Positions 22,457 to 36,300 of a DNA stretch of 64,000 nucleotides are shown here, one piece after another. The stretch's first letter is position 1; every line of letters begins with the position of its first letter. The stretch is from Bombus terrestris (Eukaryota; Arthropoda; Insecta; Hymenoptera; Apidae), in contig NC_063269.1 in assembly GCF_910591885.1 (NCBI RefSeq), forward strand, positions 1,736,001 to 1,800,000. Reading direction: 5' to 3'. The position numbers were made by a program, and so were the translations under genes. Under the pieces are notes generated by a model. It had not been told where the DNA came from, ran no database searches, and was given only the letters and a program-made list of their open reading frames with translations.

Positions 22457-25400
22457 TCATCGTACGTGTTGCGTGATCCAGGGTATGTATTCCGAGACTC
22501 TAGTGTATACACCTGGAAGTCGTGGTCGAGCGCAACCCACTCCTGATGAGACCACCCCCACCACCATTATGTTACCATCGGCTTGACTTCCGATCATCAA
22601 AGGTCCACCACTATCAGCCTACGAGAAAATACAATTATATTTACATATGTCTACAGGAAATACAAAATTTCTCTCCTTCCAATTTTATTCTATGAAGTCA
22701 GGATAACATTTATCTGTGTCCTCGATATAGACACAGTGTCTCCGATACAGAAAATCTTTTAATCGTTATGTTTAGCAATTACGTATCGCACGAGTAATTT
22801 TAATGCGTCGTCTTAGCATACGATAATCATCCATTGCATAAACACGGCCGACCAAACGTAAAGCGGCGCGATAACAGGGTCCTGTTCAACGAAGTAGAAG
22901 GCGGCCGTCAAATGACCCGCGAACAGAATCGTAAATCCGCGATGAAACGTATCGAGTTGGAAATAGCGGCGCGTACCACTTTTCCCGCAGTTACCCGTTC
23001 TGATAATTACGTCATACCAGACCGCAATATTTTGTCAACATATTTTTTGACCGTTTTCAATCCCTCTCGCTCCCCCCTTTTCGCTGTCCCTCTGGCTGTT
23101 TTGTGGTCGAACGATTCAGTCCGGTGGCGGAGACTCGGCCCAATCCCTGCCTGTTAATTCAACCTGCGTACGCATCTATGCGAGCAGCCGGATATTTATC
23201 GAAATTCGTGTCGTGGTTGTTGGCCAGGACGTGAATTTCGTATACGAACGAGTGACACGCGACCCTCCGTTTAACTAGTTGCACGTGAATGGCAGAAAAA
23301 TCGATACACGCAGCTAGTTTTCTACGTATAAACTAGGGATAAATACGAGACGATTTCACTTACCCAGCAAGAGTCGCGGCCACCTTCTTCGTGGCCGGCG
23401 CACATTTGCTTCGACTCGACGCGGGTCGACTTTCCCTGACTCGCGTACCATTCGCGACATACGTTGTTCTCGATCACGCGAACCTCCACTTTCTGCAACA
23501 CGTCCGCTCGTTTATCTGCAAGACAAAATAGAACGAGCTTTTGATAAAGCGGCTACGTGGAATCGGTTTTAATCGGACACGATTGTCGAGTGCTTGAAAT
23601 CTACGTTTATCTCTTTGCTTTCGGTTGGCTCTTTTGTCTTTCGACTATATGTATATGACATAGTTTACTATTTATTGCTTTAATCATTGGAAATTTATTG
23701 CTTGGCAGAAGCTACATTGGTCGCCATACGTATCATATCGATCGTATATCTAATATTGCAAAGCAATATTTGAAGATCGAAAGATAGGAAAACTCTCAGT
23801 GACACGAGATCGGTATCAGAGGTTGAAAAATATCGCCTATTTAAAAATCTTAGTTTACTGAAATGACGCGTAATCAGCGTAGGAAGTTTTCTATAAACGA
23901 GGTGTGGTAATATCGATAGATATTTCAGAAATAATAAAAGTAACAAAAAGTACGTAGAACGATTAAAGCTACGTAACATTTTCACACTTAAAGGGTAGTC
24001 GATGGTTCTTGGTAATATTGGATAAATTAAAACTAAAATTAAGAAACTAAATTAAGCGTAATCTACGTCACGACCGTAATCATATATTACGAGGCAAGGG
24101 ATCGAAATTAATTTTGTTCATTCTCAAAGTTTTAACGTAGCAAGTTTCAATATCAATAAAAATACCAAGCAAACCATCGGTATATTTTTCTGCATTCCCT
24201 TTAGAAAATTTCCATTGCTCTGGAACGCGTATCGTGGAACGCGTTCGAATCGAGCAAATTTTACCGAGGGCGCTTTTAGGTGAAAGTTCGACTCGATCTC
24301 TTAGCGCCATTAATTTCGGGCAGCGAGCAGGAACTTTGGTGAAACGCGATTTCGACCAAGGTAGAATTCGCTTACTTAGTCGTTCGTGGAAAACTTCGGT
24401 GGCACACCTGTTCTACTTCCGTGCCCCTTACAATATCATTATCGAAAACAAATAGACTATGGCAACGTAACAAATTTTTGCTCCCTTTGTTCGTATTTAA
24501 TGCGCCGATAAAATCATTGGTTCGCTGGAAAATCCACTTTGTAACAGCCTGGTAGCAGAAGCAGCGATTTTCTCGCCAAGTTACAGTCGATTTTATATCC
24601 CATTAATCCGATGAAACGCCAAGTAATTAACGTCAACGACTCTCAGTTCTCGAGCGAATTACCGGGCAAAAGGAAGAGGCAAGGAAGAGGGGATGAAGTG
24701 GAATTATTTACTTACATTTGGACCTGTCTTCGCCGAACCAACCCCATCCAGCAGCCTTGGCGAGTTCCCCGCCGAAGGCGCTATACCCTGGTTTCCCTGT
24801 GGCCACAGGTAAACAGGCGGGTTTCACGCTCTCCGACCAAGCGATTGGCCTTGCAAGTTCCAGAAGGGCAATATCGTCCACGTATTTTCCGCACTTGTGG
24901 CCAGAGTGCAGGATAACGTTCGTCACTCTCTCTTCCTTCGACGCTGGCACTTCCGGCCCCTTCAGATTGTACTCGCCGAGGCTGATCCGTAATTGACCGG
25001 TGGGGATTATAGAACTCCCTCTGAATCAAAAGCGAAGGATATTTATCGTTCGTTAAATCGTCGATACAGACTGCCTTGAGTGTAATATTTATATAGTATA
25101 TTTTATTTAGGAAGAAGGGAAATTTCACGAAGGTCTGAGAAAATGATGCTTCTATGGAAAATTGCAGACGCAACGGCACGGAATACCGAAGTATGCCTGG
25201 TACTTGTTACGATATTTCTTAACGGAGAAACAAGTAGGTGAAATAAATCTTTGCCTCGGTTCCATTTCCTTCATTCTATCCACAAAAATACGAACGTTGG
25301 CAGTGTGGTAATGACGAAGAAGGATCGATACGATAATTATTTAAATTACTCGAAATACTCGCGATACTTGGTAAATTATTTAATCTCTTTAACGCGATGA

Positions 25401-26959
25401 TAACTCCGAAGCGTTCCAAGGAAGCACATTCTCTATTTTGTCCCATATCCTATCCCAAAACGTACACGTTACGCGCTACTTCCTTAAACTCGCATCCTCT
25501 AAATCCTTACGCTTTAAAGCTTCCAAAGAACGTCTGTTTGAAAAACGACGAGTTATAACTTCCACTTTACACGCATTACGGATACATGTAGGCCAAGTAG
25601 GACAAATAGCTGGGTATTCTGCCCGTTTCCGCACCGCAAGGAGTCAAAGTCCAGTAACGATGCCGGCAAGTAATCATCGTGAAAGTTAAGTGCACGAGAA
25701 ACCAGGAGGTATAAATGTGCGAAATAAAGGCAGCATTCTATATTCTTCGTTTTACGTTCTTTTCCACTAACGTTTCTTCTATTTCTTTCATTCCCCTCGA
25801 TGTTTCTAAAGTAACGGAACAACTCCTTCGTGGCCTTTGCTCGCGATTATTTAACCGAAAGTTTCGCTCCTCGCTGTAGCAACGCTTCGATATTGGTATT
25901 CGAACGGCCTCCAAATGTAGCGGTTTCGCTTAATTAATTGGTCAACGCGGCTTCCGAATAATTAATGAAATTATAACAGTTTTCGTGCCGCCCTCTGCTA
26001 CAAACGAGAGAGCACGAGAAGATGTCTCGTCCCAGTTTCTTCGTTGCCTTGATTCCACCGACTCGCGGATGGCGCAATCACATTCGAGTCGTTTCCCAAG
26101 TTTCAAGGTTCGTCTCTTTTTACAAAGACAACCCTCTGTTTTAATGGACCCTTCCATCTTCGTCGAGGCGGTCCCATTGTTCCGGCACCCGTTGTGGATT
26201 ATACGATTTAGCACGGATGCATCATCGTAGTTACTCCCTGCCCTTATCATCGCACCCCTTCCAATTAAAATGCACCGCTGGCTAAACGCTGAATCGCGCC
26301 ACCGGTTAAGGGGAGTGGCCTTTTTAACTGGCAACTCGGCCATTAATCGTACCGTTAATTCGCTTGTAAACTGGTGTGCGCGAGGAGGACGGTTGCCGAG
26401 TATTTCGCGGTGAACTTTGTTTCTCTTCGTATCGATTTAGTCGATAATGCACAACTTGTTATTTATTCTCTTTTTTACAGTTTTGCTCGAAGCATCGTCG
26501 AAATATTATTACACGATGTTCCGATGAATAATAACGACGAACGGATCTTTGTATCGTTACGTATCTGAAATTCTTCGGTCTGTCTGTGACCATTTTTTCC
26601 CATTTCTTGCTTTTCCCCCTCTCGCGATAACTTAACAAATAATTCTCTTTCACGCGTAGAACCGCATTAACGAAATTTATTTCGGCCGTTTCCGTGAACG
26701 ATAAAGAAAACGCGGACAATGGTCGGAGTCGGATATATTTTCACGATCTCGCGCTAGCTGGTAACATTTTGTCATGCGTTTTGCATGGCCGCTAGCAATT
26801 ACCGAGTGGTCTGTAATCTACACGCAATCATGGTTTACAACGCCGAAGCTCCGTTGGATTCTCTCTATGGCCACCCTGTCCAGTTTCAACCCCTTCCTCC
26901 GTCATCTCCTCTCTCTCTCTCTCTCTCTTCTCTCTTTCCATTTCCCTCCCTCCCTCCCT

Positions 26960-26999
<40 letters not shown>

Positions 27000-29900
27000 T
27001 TCTCCGTGTCTCTCTGTATCGTTCTGTTTCTGTTATATAGTCGACGAAGACAAAGATAGAGAACGCCTACACGTTTCATCGCGCAACACCACTGTCTCGA
27101 CGTTTAATTACACCTGCATGGACACTGTTCCACATAAATCTCCGCGCTGTATCCGCGAGAAAAAAGAATTACGAATATTTTCGAAATCCTCTCTCGATTT
27201 TAGCCAGTGATTGGAAGAGTTTCCAGGATCCTATTACGATGCTTCGTGTGCGATTCCCTTTAAATGAGAAGCGTGGAAATTACTTTTAAATTGAACCACT
27301 GACACATTCTGCCCCTTTTTGCGACCCTTTTTTCTTTTCATTTTAACATATAATACCGTGCTTTAAACATCGATTCTTAAAATCCTATCGAATCGATATC
27401 GACATTTACAATCTACGCGTATAGTCGCTATATTTCTATTCTTTGTATTTTACCGGCTGGTATTTCAAATTCTATGATAAATTCTTGTCGCGATATAATA
27501 CGTATTTTCGGCGAAAACGATAATTCGCGAAATGTAGACCAAAATATATTCTACGTGCCGATCAAACGAAGAGCGGTGTATCATCGATAACCTATTGCAT
27601 AATTAATCGCAGACAATTCCGCGAATATGGGGAAAAGGTCGTTGTTAACAACGCGAGCGATTCGATCGATCGTTTAAATAATCTCGTTTGGCCGATCAGT
27701 CTGTTAATCGTTCGACAAGAATTCTATTGAATCGTATAAGTGTACACCATCGAAACGATTCTTCGTAACGTTATTATTTTCCCTTAAACGCGCCCCGTTA
27801 ATCGTTCGTATAAACGATAGCAACGTCGTGTTATGCAACCGTTGAAGGATTGATTCGCGTATCCACACAAACACACATCTCCGGCCAGGACAGAAACGTT
27901 TTTCACTCTGGCATTTAATAAAAGGCCGCCTCTTGACTCTATTTGGCGACAGTGTTTACGCGAGTAAATAGCGGCACAGCAGTTTTTAACTTGACACAAC
28001 GCTCTTTGCGTTTCCATTCGACTCGCTCGTTCGCCGGAAAAATACGCTCGAGGTTTCATTTAAAATGTAATCGTCGCTCCAATTAACATCGATATCGTGT
28101 CCCGCGCGCATATACGACCGCAGGGAACGACGGGACACCGGCAAACGACACACGGTCCCGTCGTTTTATATAATTTTAACGAAGTGATTGGCCGTTTATC
28201 CGGCCATTCGATAATCACAAAGCCAGACAGCAAGTCAGAGAAACACGTTTGTCCTGTTAACGGTCCTCGATATTTCACCACGTAGGCATTATTCTCCTAT
28301 ACGTATCTATATGCGCGTACGAATGTACATTGCGGTTTGAAAGTATCCGGATATCTGCTTACTCTTCACGAGATCCATTTTCATTATAAAGTTATCTATA
28401 TTATTAACAAATTCTTTATTCTCGGACTGTTCGCTATTTAAAGTACAAGGCAGACTCGGAAGATTCTATTAAACTGATGGAGAGACTTTCGACGTTAGTC
28501 CAATCAATGATATTTAAATAGAAAATGTATGTAATAGTATTTCTAGCGAAGAGTAAAGTACGTTATTTAGATTTATAGTCATAAAAGTAGCAAGTGTTGC
28601 TAATTACTAAATCGTTACTACGATACGCAATTGGGTGAAAATTTCCCTTCGTATTCGACCCCGATTTATCTTTAATTCATCCGATCTTATCCGTTTTATG
28701 TTACGATGATTCCGAACGTTTGTAATCTTTTTTCTCCGAAAGAATGTTTCGCGGGAAAGTGACATGATAAAAATAGGTGTAGCGCGACGTTGGAATTTCG
28801 TAGTATTCCCTTTCCTCTTTTCTTCCCTTTTATACCCCTCTTTTTGTTTTCTTTTTTCCTGACACGTTACGTAATTTCTAGAGAGGCGCGCATTAAACTT
28901 TTTATCCTTTCGCCGAGCGTGATGATTTTTGCAAACTACAGAGCGTAATCGCCGCCGCGCGCAACACGCGGATTTCTAGGTTTTTAAATCTGGCACAGAT
29001 TTGCATAGATTGCACGGATGGATTAAGTGGATTATGACGCAATAACTTGCGGCGCTTTTTTGAGGCAACTTCGTTCTTAAAAAATTGGACCACTTGGGTC
29101 GAACTTTCAAGTGATAGTTTCCTCCAATTTCTCTTTAGTTTTGCGCCTGCAAATATAGTGATATTTCTCGCTTATACGATTCGTTATTCACAAAAAAGAT
29201 ACAAACGAGACGATTTTCTGTCATCCACATTTTCCTCTATAATCATTTTCCAATTGCTCCAAATCCGATTATTCGTCGTTGCCAATCTTCTTTCGAGGAT
29301 GAATGAAAAATTATCCAAAATGAAGCTATAGAATTTTATCTTGATAAAAACAGACGCCTTGCGATAACATAATTTTTTAACATAGTTCCTTGTGTTTCGA
29401 CGCACTTGTTTCAAGTCGCACGTGCGTTTTTATGTTCTCAGAAAAAACGTTTTCGACTGATCAAGAAGGATCTCTTAGGTCTCTTACAGCTTTTTAGAGG
29501 TCGCAAAGCTCACTATCGTGACTTTATCAGGGCAGAGATTTATTTCTTATCAAAAGTACGAACCAAGACTTGTAAGCTTTCGTACGAGTACATCGAAACA
29601 CGAAGGACTATGTTAAAAAATTGTCTGTTGCTCTTACTGAAATTGCGAATAATTACTACTTGGTTCTCGTTATCTTTCGTTAATTATTCCGCAAATTCGA
29701 AGAACGAATCGCACTCTATCGTATTTATGTATTAAAGAATATCCGTTTTTACGATACTCGTGGCGAATGCATTCGTAACGATACATTTGCATGCTGAAAA
29801 ATGAACACTGTTTCCGGCGGACGAGGTTTAACCGCGTGGCTATCGAATACCACCATTCAATCGTCGAGATCGGATCGGAATAATTACAGCTACGTTTGTT

Positions 29901-31216
29901 GGACAAGATGGTTGCTTGCGTTTCGCTGACATTTTAGTAGCGATATCAAAAACGGTAGAAAATTTTGGCACACACGGGCGCCACTGTGAATATCGTTTCG
30001 CGATAAGATCTCTCTCTCTCTCATTCTCTCTTGCACCCTATAGCGGTGCTCGTAGATTCGATTACAGGGAACAATGGGCAGCTTTCCATGAAGAAACAGT
30101 CGGTTTTCTGCCATGAATATTTTCGATGGCAACCTGCATATTGATTACGCGAACACCGCGTACACCGGCATTATTGCAAAGAATGGGGGTATAAACTATC
30201 CGGCCGATCGATATTGTAATGCTTTGAAATTTAGGTACTCCTTTTTTCGTTGTTTTTTACGAACTGTCGGGGAAACGAGTTTCTAAATCGAATGGACCGA
30301 GCGATTTATTTTGAATTTATAAATAATCGAGCCATATTGTAAAAATATTCAGGGTATTGAATATTGGGTAGTCTTCTAGGTAACAGTGTTCTTTTAAAAG
30401 TAAAATTCGATGTTTGAAAGGAATGGAATTTTTATTTCTATAATCATCTTTCCCCGATAATTCTTCGTCCCTTTTTCTTTCTCTGTGTTTTAATATTTGT
30501 ATTATTTAAAAAGAGATCAGTCCGACAATAATATCGAGGAATCTCGAAGAATCCGACGAACGCAGAATTTCCGAACGATCGATGATGTATCATTCGACGA
30601 AATTAATTCTTACGTAGAAGATATTCATTCGCTCTAATTTAAAAATGTCAATTTTATATAGTGCGAAATAAACTTCATTTACTGGTACATATAACATTAG
30701 ATATATGTATAGAACACTTGACATAATATTTGAACATAACAACGAAGCTTGTTTTATTGATAATCTATCTATAAATAAGTGATTGCTTGAAAACAAATAT
30801 AACACCGCGAAACGGTGGAATGAAATGCACCGTGTATTTGCTGTGCATCTGTATTTAAGTCGTACATTTCAATCGGTAGAAACAGTGATATACAAACCCT
30901 GTTGCATAATACCTCACAATTTCGTAATTAATAATTAACTAAATATCGAACCCATTAAATTATTTATTAAATTGTCGATTAATTAATAAACTCGTGTACG
31001 TATGTAGAATAGAGGATGCATAGTATACTCACGAACACAGGCAATGGGCTGCAGTCAGGACGAATCTTGAATTAAGTATGGTACCGCCGCAAAAGTGTCC
31101 GCCTTTTCTGCTTATGCTCACCATCCAAGGGAATTCGTGAGGAATTGCATTTTGTCCTCCAACGAGTCTCGCCGTACGTGTGGCAATGTTTCCTTGACCG
31201 CAAGGGACATCGGCGA
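22457..31216 (-). CDS. Secreted trypsin-like serine protease (S1A), 5' end missing
   Basis: Four exons join in frame on the minus strand: 31033-31216, 24716-25020, 23364-23515, 22457-22618, coding for about 267 residues. The pattern is a typical S1A zymogen: a pro-region Cys (PCGQGN), the activation site TAR|LVGG, the His57 motif LTAAHC, Asp102 in DDIALLELA, CLPV, GWG, MCAGHE, and Ser195 in DSCWADSGGP. Asp189 in DSC predicts cleavage after Arg or Lys. Residue 193, normally the oxyanion-hole Gly, is Ala. An extra Cys precedes Asp102 (GHKCGKYVDD). Exon 1 starts at a CAG acceptor, so a signal-peptide exon must lie upstream; I could not find it. An ATG at 31232 in the same frame gives no signal peptide. 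Intron 1 is 6 kb. Coding CpG content is much higher than in the neighbouring genes. The physiological role (digestion, venom, immunity) cannot be told. Confidence 0.9.
25021..31032 (-). other. 6-kb intron of the serine protease gene
   Basis: A large intron between the His57 exon and the Asp102 exon, with donor GTGAGT at its 31032 end and TTCAG acceptor at 25021. It holds a CT/TCCC microsatellite (26906-26994) and otherwise unremarkable CpG-rich sequence. Open frames here are short and overlap on both strands; none resembles a known protein. Confidence 0.7.
26906..26994. repeat. (CT)n/(TCCC)n microsatellite
   Basis: Compound polypyrimidine repeat: CT dinucleotides, a TCCC run, then CT again. 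Long mirror-type polypyrimidine tracts like this can form triplex (H-) DNA. The Ser/Leu/Pro and Arg/Glu-rich open frames across it are artefacts. Confidence 0.9.
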
Positions 31217-32559
31217 CTGTTATTGCAAACATCGTATTGCTTCGTTAACATCCGATAGAAAACAACTGCAGTCGGACGGAAAAAAGAAGGACATGGAACG
31301 GGAAGTTCGGTAAATTTTCTATGAAATGGTGATTAATAATTTAGTCGTCTTGATTTCTTGAATTTTTGTCAAAAGTTAATGAACGATTTAAAAGCTATTC
31401 TTTGATATTTCAAAATCCAAGAACACGACGAACATTAGGTGACATTCTTTTATTTCAGCGATGAAGACCTTTTTTAATCGTTCCATCTTTCTATATTTCG
31501 TCCGAGTGCGTATAATTCGCGAAATTAGAAAGGGATTAAAAAGTCTAAACCTCATCTTCGTCGCAATTAAGTGGAATTACGAGAACAATTTACAATTAAA
31601 GGGAAAATGGTCTGAAAAAGTTGCGACCATCGAAGAACCCGAGTTCCCGGTTTCTCCGGTTTTTTCATTAATCGTGCTCGTACACGAGAGCGCCAGGAAA
31701 GTTCGTTTCGACTTTTATCAAAAATAATCACCCGGTAAGCGAGGTGTTCATTAACGCCGAACCAAATCCTGTTTCGGTCGCATCTTTTATGAAAATGGCG
31801 TGCGTTTACATAGTATGTAGGAAGAAAAAAAAATCGTTTAATTGGATCGTTGGATGGTCATTCGAATCTAAATAATTTCAGCAATTAAGCGAGTCGAGAA
31901 TTTATAAATCTCGTTTCTTTGAATTTAACGAAAATCCACGATGTATTGATTCTGTTCATTTTAAATCTTTCTAATACGTGTTCTGTACCACTTAATTCAG
32001 GACTCTACTTATTGAAATATTCCTGAAAATTTATCAGCTAAAAAAAGACACAAATGAGCAGTACCACGAAGAGAATATTTAAATACCTCTTTCTATATAT
32101 AACACCGTGCGAAAATATCTCCTCGCGATACGATATAGCTGTCATCATAAAGTCTCTATAAGGGATGGTCTGAGACTTGTACCCAAAGTTTCCTTCGACA
32201 GCGATAGCAATAGCAGTAACGGATAATCACGCATGAAACGAAAATTCCGCTAGAAATTCCGGGTCTTAATCTTCGTACGCTCTACCGATCTGTACCTATG
32301 CGCTCCTTTCTCCTAAAACTAATCTATAAAACGGGCAACATCTTCAAATCCTCCGACAGGATTTGGACGGTGGGAGGGTCAGGTTAAAACCGCGAACGAG
32401 ACGTGTCCATCTAGTGATGTACAAGCGTTTAATTGAAAGCTGAAGCAGCGCGTACAGCGGAATGTTAACCGATTCAAGAGGAACCAGCCGCTGACGGCAC
32501 CGTTACTGGCATCGCGCGAATTTAATGCCCCGAGCAGATAGGGATAGATACGGCGGATC

Positions 32560-33300
32560 TGTCACCGCAATCCCTGCGACATCCCTCCGCTCCCTCCACC
32601 AGAATCACTCCCTACCCTTCGCGTTTCCCCTCTCGTTTCACGCCTCGGCTGATTAATTGGACCTCTACGTCTGCACCACCGATCCCACCCACTCTGGTTT
32701 CGGGGTCTCCCTTCGACACTGCAGTTTCCAGCCCCTTTCTCTACTTCCGCTCCCTCTCTCGCGATGCCTCTTCTCTTCTCTGCTCGCCTCGATGTCACTC
32801 GAATTACGGGAAGAAGACAGAGAACGAAGGTTGCACAGAGGGAGGGGGTGGGTTGGGGTGGTGGTGGGCAGAGAACAGGCATAGAATTCGAAGTCACCTC
32901 TATTCGGAAACGCGTAATAGATATGTCAAAAGCAGGCTATGAACATGGTCATGATAATATGCTGATGCCTTCGCCCCCGCCATCGGCGACTTCCCCTTTG
33001 GCTCGTTTATCCACCTCCTCCTCTTCCCTGTCGCTGATTTCGTTCACAGTTTGGGCTAGGCCTCTTTTTTTCTCTTCCTCTTCTGCCCTTTCTATCCGAC
33101 GATGGTCGAATGGACAGGTTGGAGATTCTTTCTCGAGTCTTTTGTGTGGATTCTGGCGGCTGCAGGTGGCAGCGGATGGGGTTATTTTAACGGCTGGAAA
33201 AACCCGGATCGCGGCGCAGAGGCTCGTGGGAAGAAAGGGAACCCTTTCGGTTTGCTTTGATTCGCTTCTTTTTTCCGGTTTCCCTTTCAAGTGGTTTCAT
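32560..33300. other. GC-rich, purine/pyrimidine-skewed island
   Basis: Contrasts with its surroundings: pyrimidine-rich on the plus strand (repeated TCCC/CCTC blocks), then G-rich (GGGTGGGTTGGGGTGG near 32846), then CpG-containing sequence. Open frames of up to 212 codons (32764-33402) run through it on both strands without recognisable domains. It could be a promoter-type island or a cryptic first exon of a gene outside the window. Confidence 0.35.
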
Positions 33301-36300
33301 GCCGATTTAAATTGTTGCCAATGCGTTTTGAATGGCTCGAGTGAGTTTGACAGCCATTCTTCCAGTAAATGCGCTGTAGTTTCGACGAATAGGGTTGATT
33401 AGGAGAATATCGTAATACTTTGAACAATACTACGTGATATAGTATACTTACGATTATCTATAAATCGAATACATATGTATATATTAACGTTGAAAATGTA
33501 TTTTAAAGCAAATAAACGAAATGAATAATTTTATGGTTTTAACGATTATTTATTACGTATTCAACGGATAGAATAGCTTTCAAAAATATATTTGATGTTT
33601 CTTTGGTACTTTTTCAGACTACGCTCGATGGTTATTCCGTTTACCACTTTATCCGCGTCCTGTCCATATAACGTATTTTATTTGTCCCATAAATATGGAA
33701 AAACGTGCTAGTGACGTAAATGACGTGTATCACGATGGTGAACTCGGGCGGGTTAAAATTGGCTACATAAAAAAAGGAGTGTAAAAAAGATGAAAGAGAT
33801 CGTCGTTTAACAGGCTGATTAGAACTCGTCACGTGACGACCGATATTTTAATCGATCGGAATATTTTTATCAGCATTATACGAAATTTTCATGGGATCCT
33901 GTTGGGCTCGCGTTGTTCCGCTGATCACGAAATTCAATAGTATCTAGAAAACGCGAATGTCGAGTCGCATGAGATATGGCAATGTAAAGGATTAATTGAG
34001 GCTGTCTAGATCGATGGCAATTTATCTTGATAATTAATTTATCTTGCCACTCGATACATGTCGACATTATAACCGGACGGTTATGAAAATGATTTACGCA
34101 GTCGCAATGGAAATATTTCGCTAATATTATTTCCGATCCGCAAATCGAGAGAATCCTCGGAATTTCGAATCGCGAAAGTTGCTACGATTCTACTTTGTAA
34201 TGGATCATTCGCGTTTCGATATGCAACCGAATTCCGCACTATTATTCTTAATAATACTATAACGCGTAATCGAAATTCATAATCGAACACAGGTGATTAT
34301 ACTTTACCAATCTCTTTCTATGTCTGTGTAAGTTTAAATGCTATCGTACGATGTTTTTAAACACTTATTATTATTTAAATACCTAAACATTTAAGTAAAT
34401 GTTTAATTACATTTTCTAATCTCCAATTTGTATTAGATCGGAATGCATGAAATGCCTATATGAGTTCATATAACACGTCATACGAATTCTAATTATTCGT
34501 GGTATACGATAATGAGGTTTTTATGTCTTCTTTACAAACTCTTTTCAACGTGATCCGTACTCTCATCTATCAAATCCAAACTTCAAAGAAAGTACATCTC
34601 ACAGACACCAGCTCAATACATACTATTACTCGTTATCAAAATAATAATTTCCAAACTTCTCGCCAAAAAATTCTCCCCAAATTCACTATCATTGCCTCAC
34701 GTAGCAAAAGTATGTACTAAGGAAATCTGTTTCCCCATGGTGATAAGATGACGAACGTTGGCAACGAATCGGAGAGCAATTTTCAACTCGATATCTCGCG
34801 GTCAAGGCGCCACGAAGGCCATTAATCATACGCGCCTCCTAATTACCGTATCCGATCGTTTGAGATTGATTTCAGGAAAGATTTCAGGATGACGCGCGCG
34901 ACTTGACATACTACTCACCTCCCCCAGCTATTCGCCATCACATCCCGACAATACCACTGTTCGAATCAAAAATCGATGAATTTTCGTTTCTCTAATTTAT
35001 CGGCAATTACACGTGTGCCCATTAACGTGATTACCTTTCTGTGCGTACGGGCCATTAATTTGTCCCTGGCTATACATCGAATGTTACGCATCGAATGCAT
35101 AAACCTGACGTTGCCACTGTGTCGCGAGAAATTCGAAAATTGTAGGCCCGCGTGATAATAAATGAATTTCGAACGGCGTTGCCCCGGGCGCAACCTTCGT
35201 CAGGTTAAGAACCTCGCGAACGATCGTTGAGGATACATTGGCCTGTTCAAAATTTGTCGAACTAGCGAACTGGTCGAGGTCATACACCGTCTAAGTCAGG
35301 CGGCCTTCGACCGGGTTATACACCCATTTTTCTATTCAGCCCGTGTGTGCGTGCCTTCCGCATACGTAAGTCGCGAATAAGCGACGTTAGCAGGCAAAAT
35401 ATCCGCGTTCTATGCCCGTTTCTTCGTGCTATCTTTCATGGAAAATAACGAAACATCGCGAGAAATATTAATATCGTAAATTTATCGAAATTGCAGATTA
35501 TAAATAAAATTATAGATTCCTCCTGGGCTGTTATGTATTGAAAATTACAAAGTAAATACAGTCATTTTAATTCACGTGTATCCGAGAGGATAGTTTATCG
35601 ATTGAATTCAAATTATTCGGAACAGCGTGTGTTTCAACGGTTGGCGCGGTTCTGGTTATGAACGTCCGAGATTATGGAAATCCCCGTCTTTCAAAGAGTT
35701 CCATGGCGGCGATATTTCAAGACGAATGGATTTAAATTAGAATTCGATTCGTTTTAAGGAGCATTCGCGCGTGACCGGGTTGCAACGGCACAAGTGCATC
35801 GTTGCATCCATTTGGTAATGAATGACTCTGAAAATCCAATGTTAAGCTTGTCATTTCGTGTAACTGCAATTTACGCTGCCCTGCCCCTTCGTTCACGCAT
35901 AGGTTACCGATCGGGGGCTAATGTCGCGGAAAATTGTTACGTTTAATAAATATCGCTCGGATCGATACGGATTTTCGGAGCCTCGGTTATTTTCGATGTG
36001 TGCAACTTGATGAAGTCAATCGCAGTTTCATGTTTGCATAGAACTTGATTCGAATATTGTATTGCATATTTGGTGCTCGTGAAACATGCCCGATAAAAAT
36101 GTAAACAGCGCACGAAATCGAGCAAACAGATTTAAATGGACTTTATCTTGTCTGATTTGAACTTTTACATATGTGCTTTTCTTTTTTCAAATGTATTTAC
36201 TTTTATGGGTTACGGTCCCTATGTTTCTCGGTCAATGGTTTTCAAATAGTGGTTTCCAAATACTTAAAAAGTCGATATAGTAACGGCGGACGTTGTATTC

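Noticed and set aside
24781..25179. 132-codon minus-strand open frame over the protease exon
   Set aside because: It is a shifted frame of the real protease exon 24716-25020 extended into the intron. The correct frame carries the Asp102 motif and joins its neighbours.
25298..25312. Resemblance to the miR-34 5' end (TTGGCAGTGTGGT)
   Set aside because: About 12 bases match the start of miR-34, but the rest of the mature sequence does not and no complementary arm forming a 60-90 nt hairpin is visible nearby.
26774..27210. Ser/Leu/Pro-rich and Arg/Glu-rich open frames
   Set aside because: Direct translations of the CT/TCCC microsatellite on the two strands.
32764..33402. 212-codon open frame
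   Set aside because: Low-complexity Ser/Arg/Gly-rich translation in a GC-rich skewed island, with overlapping open frames on the opposite strand and no domain or splice support.
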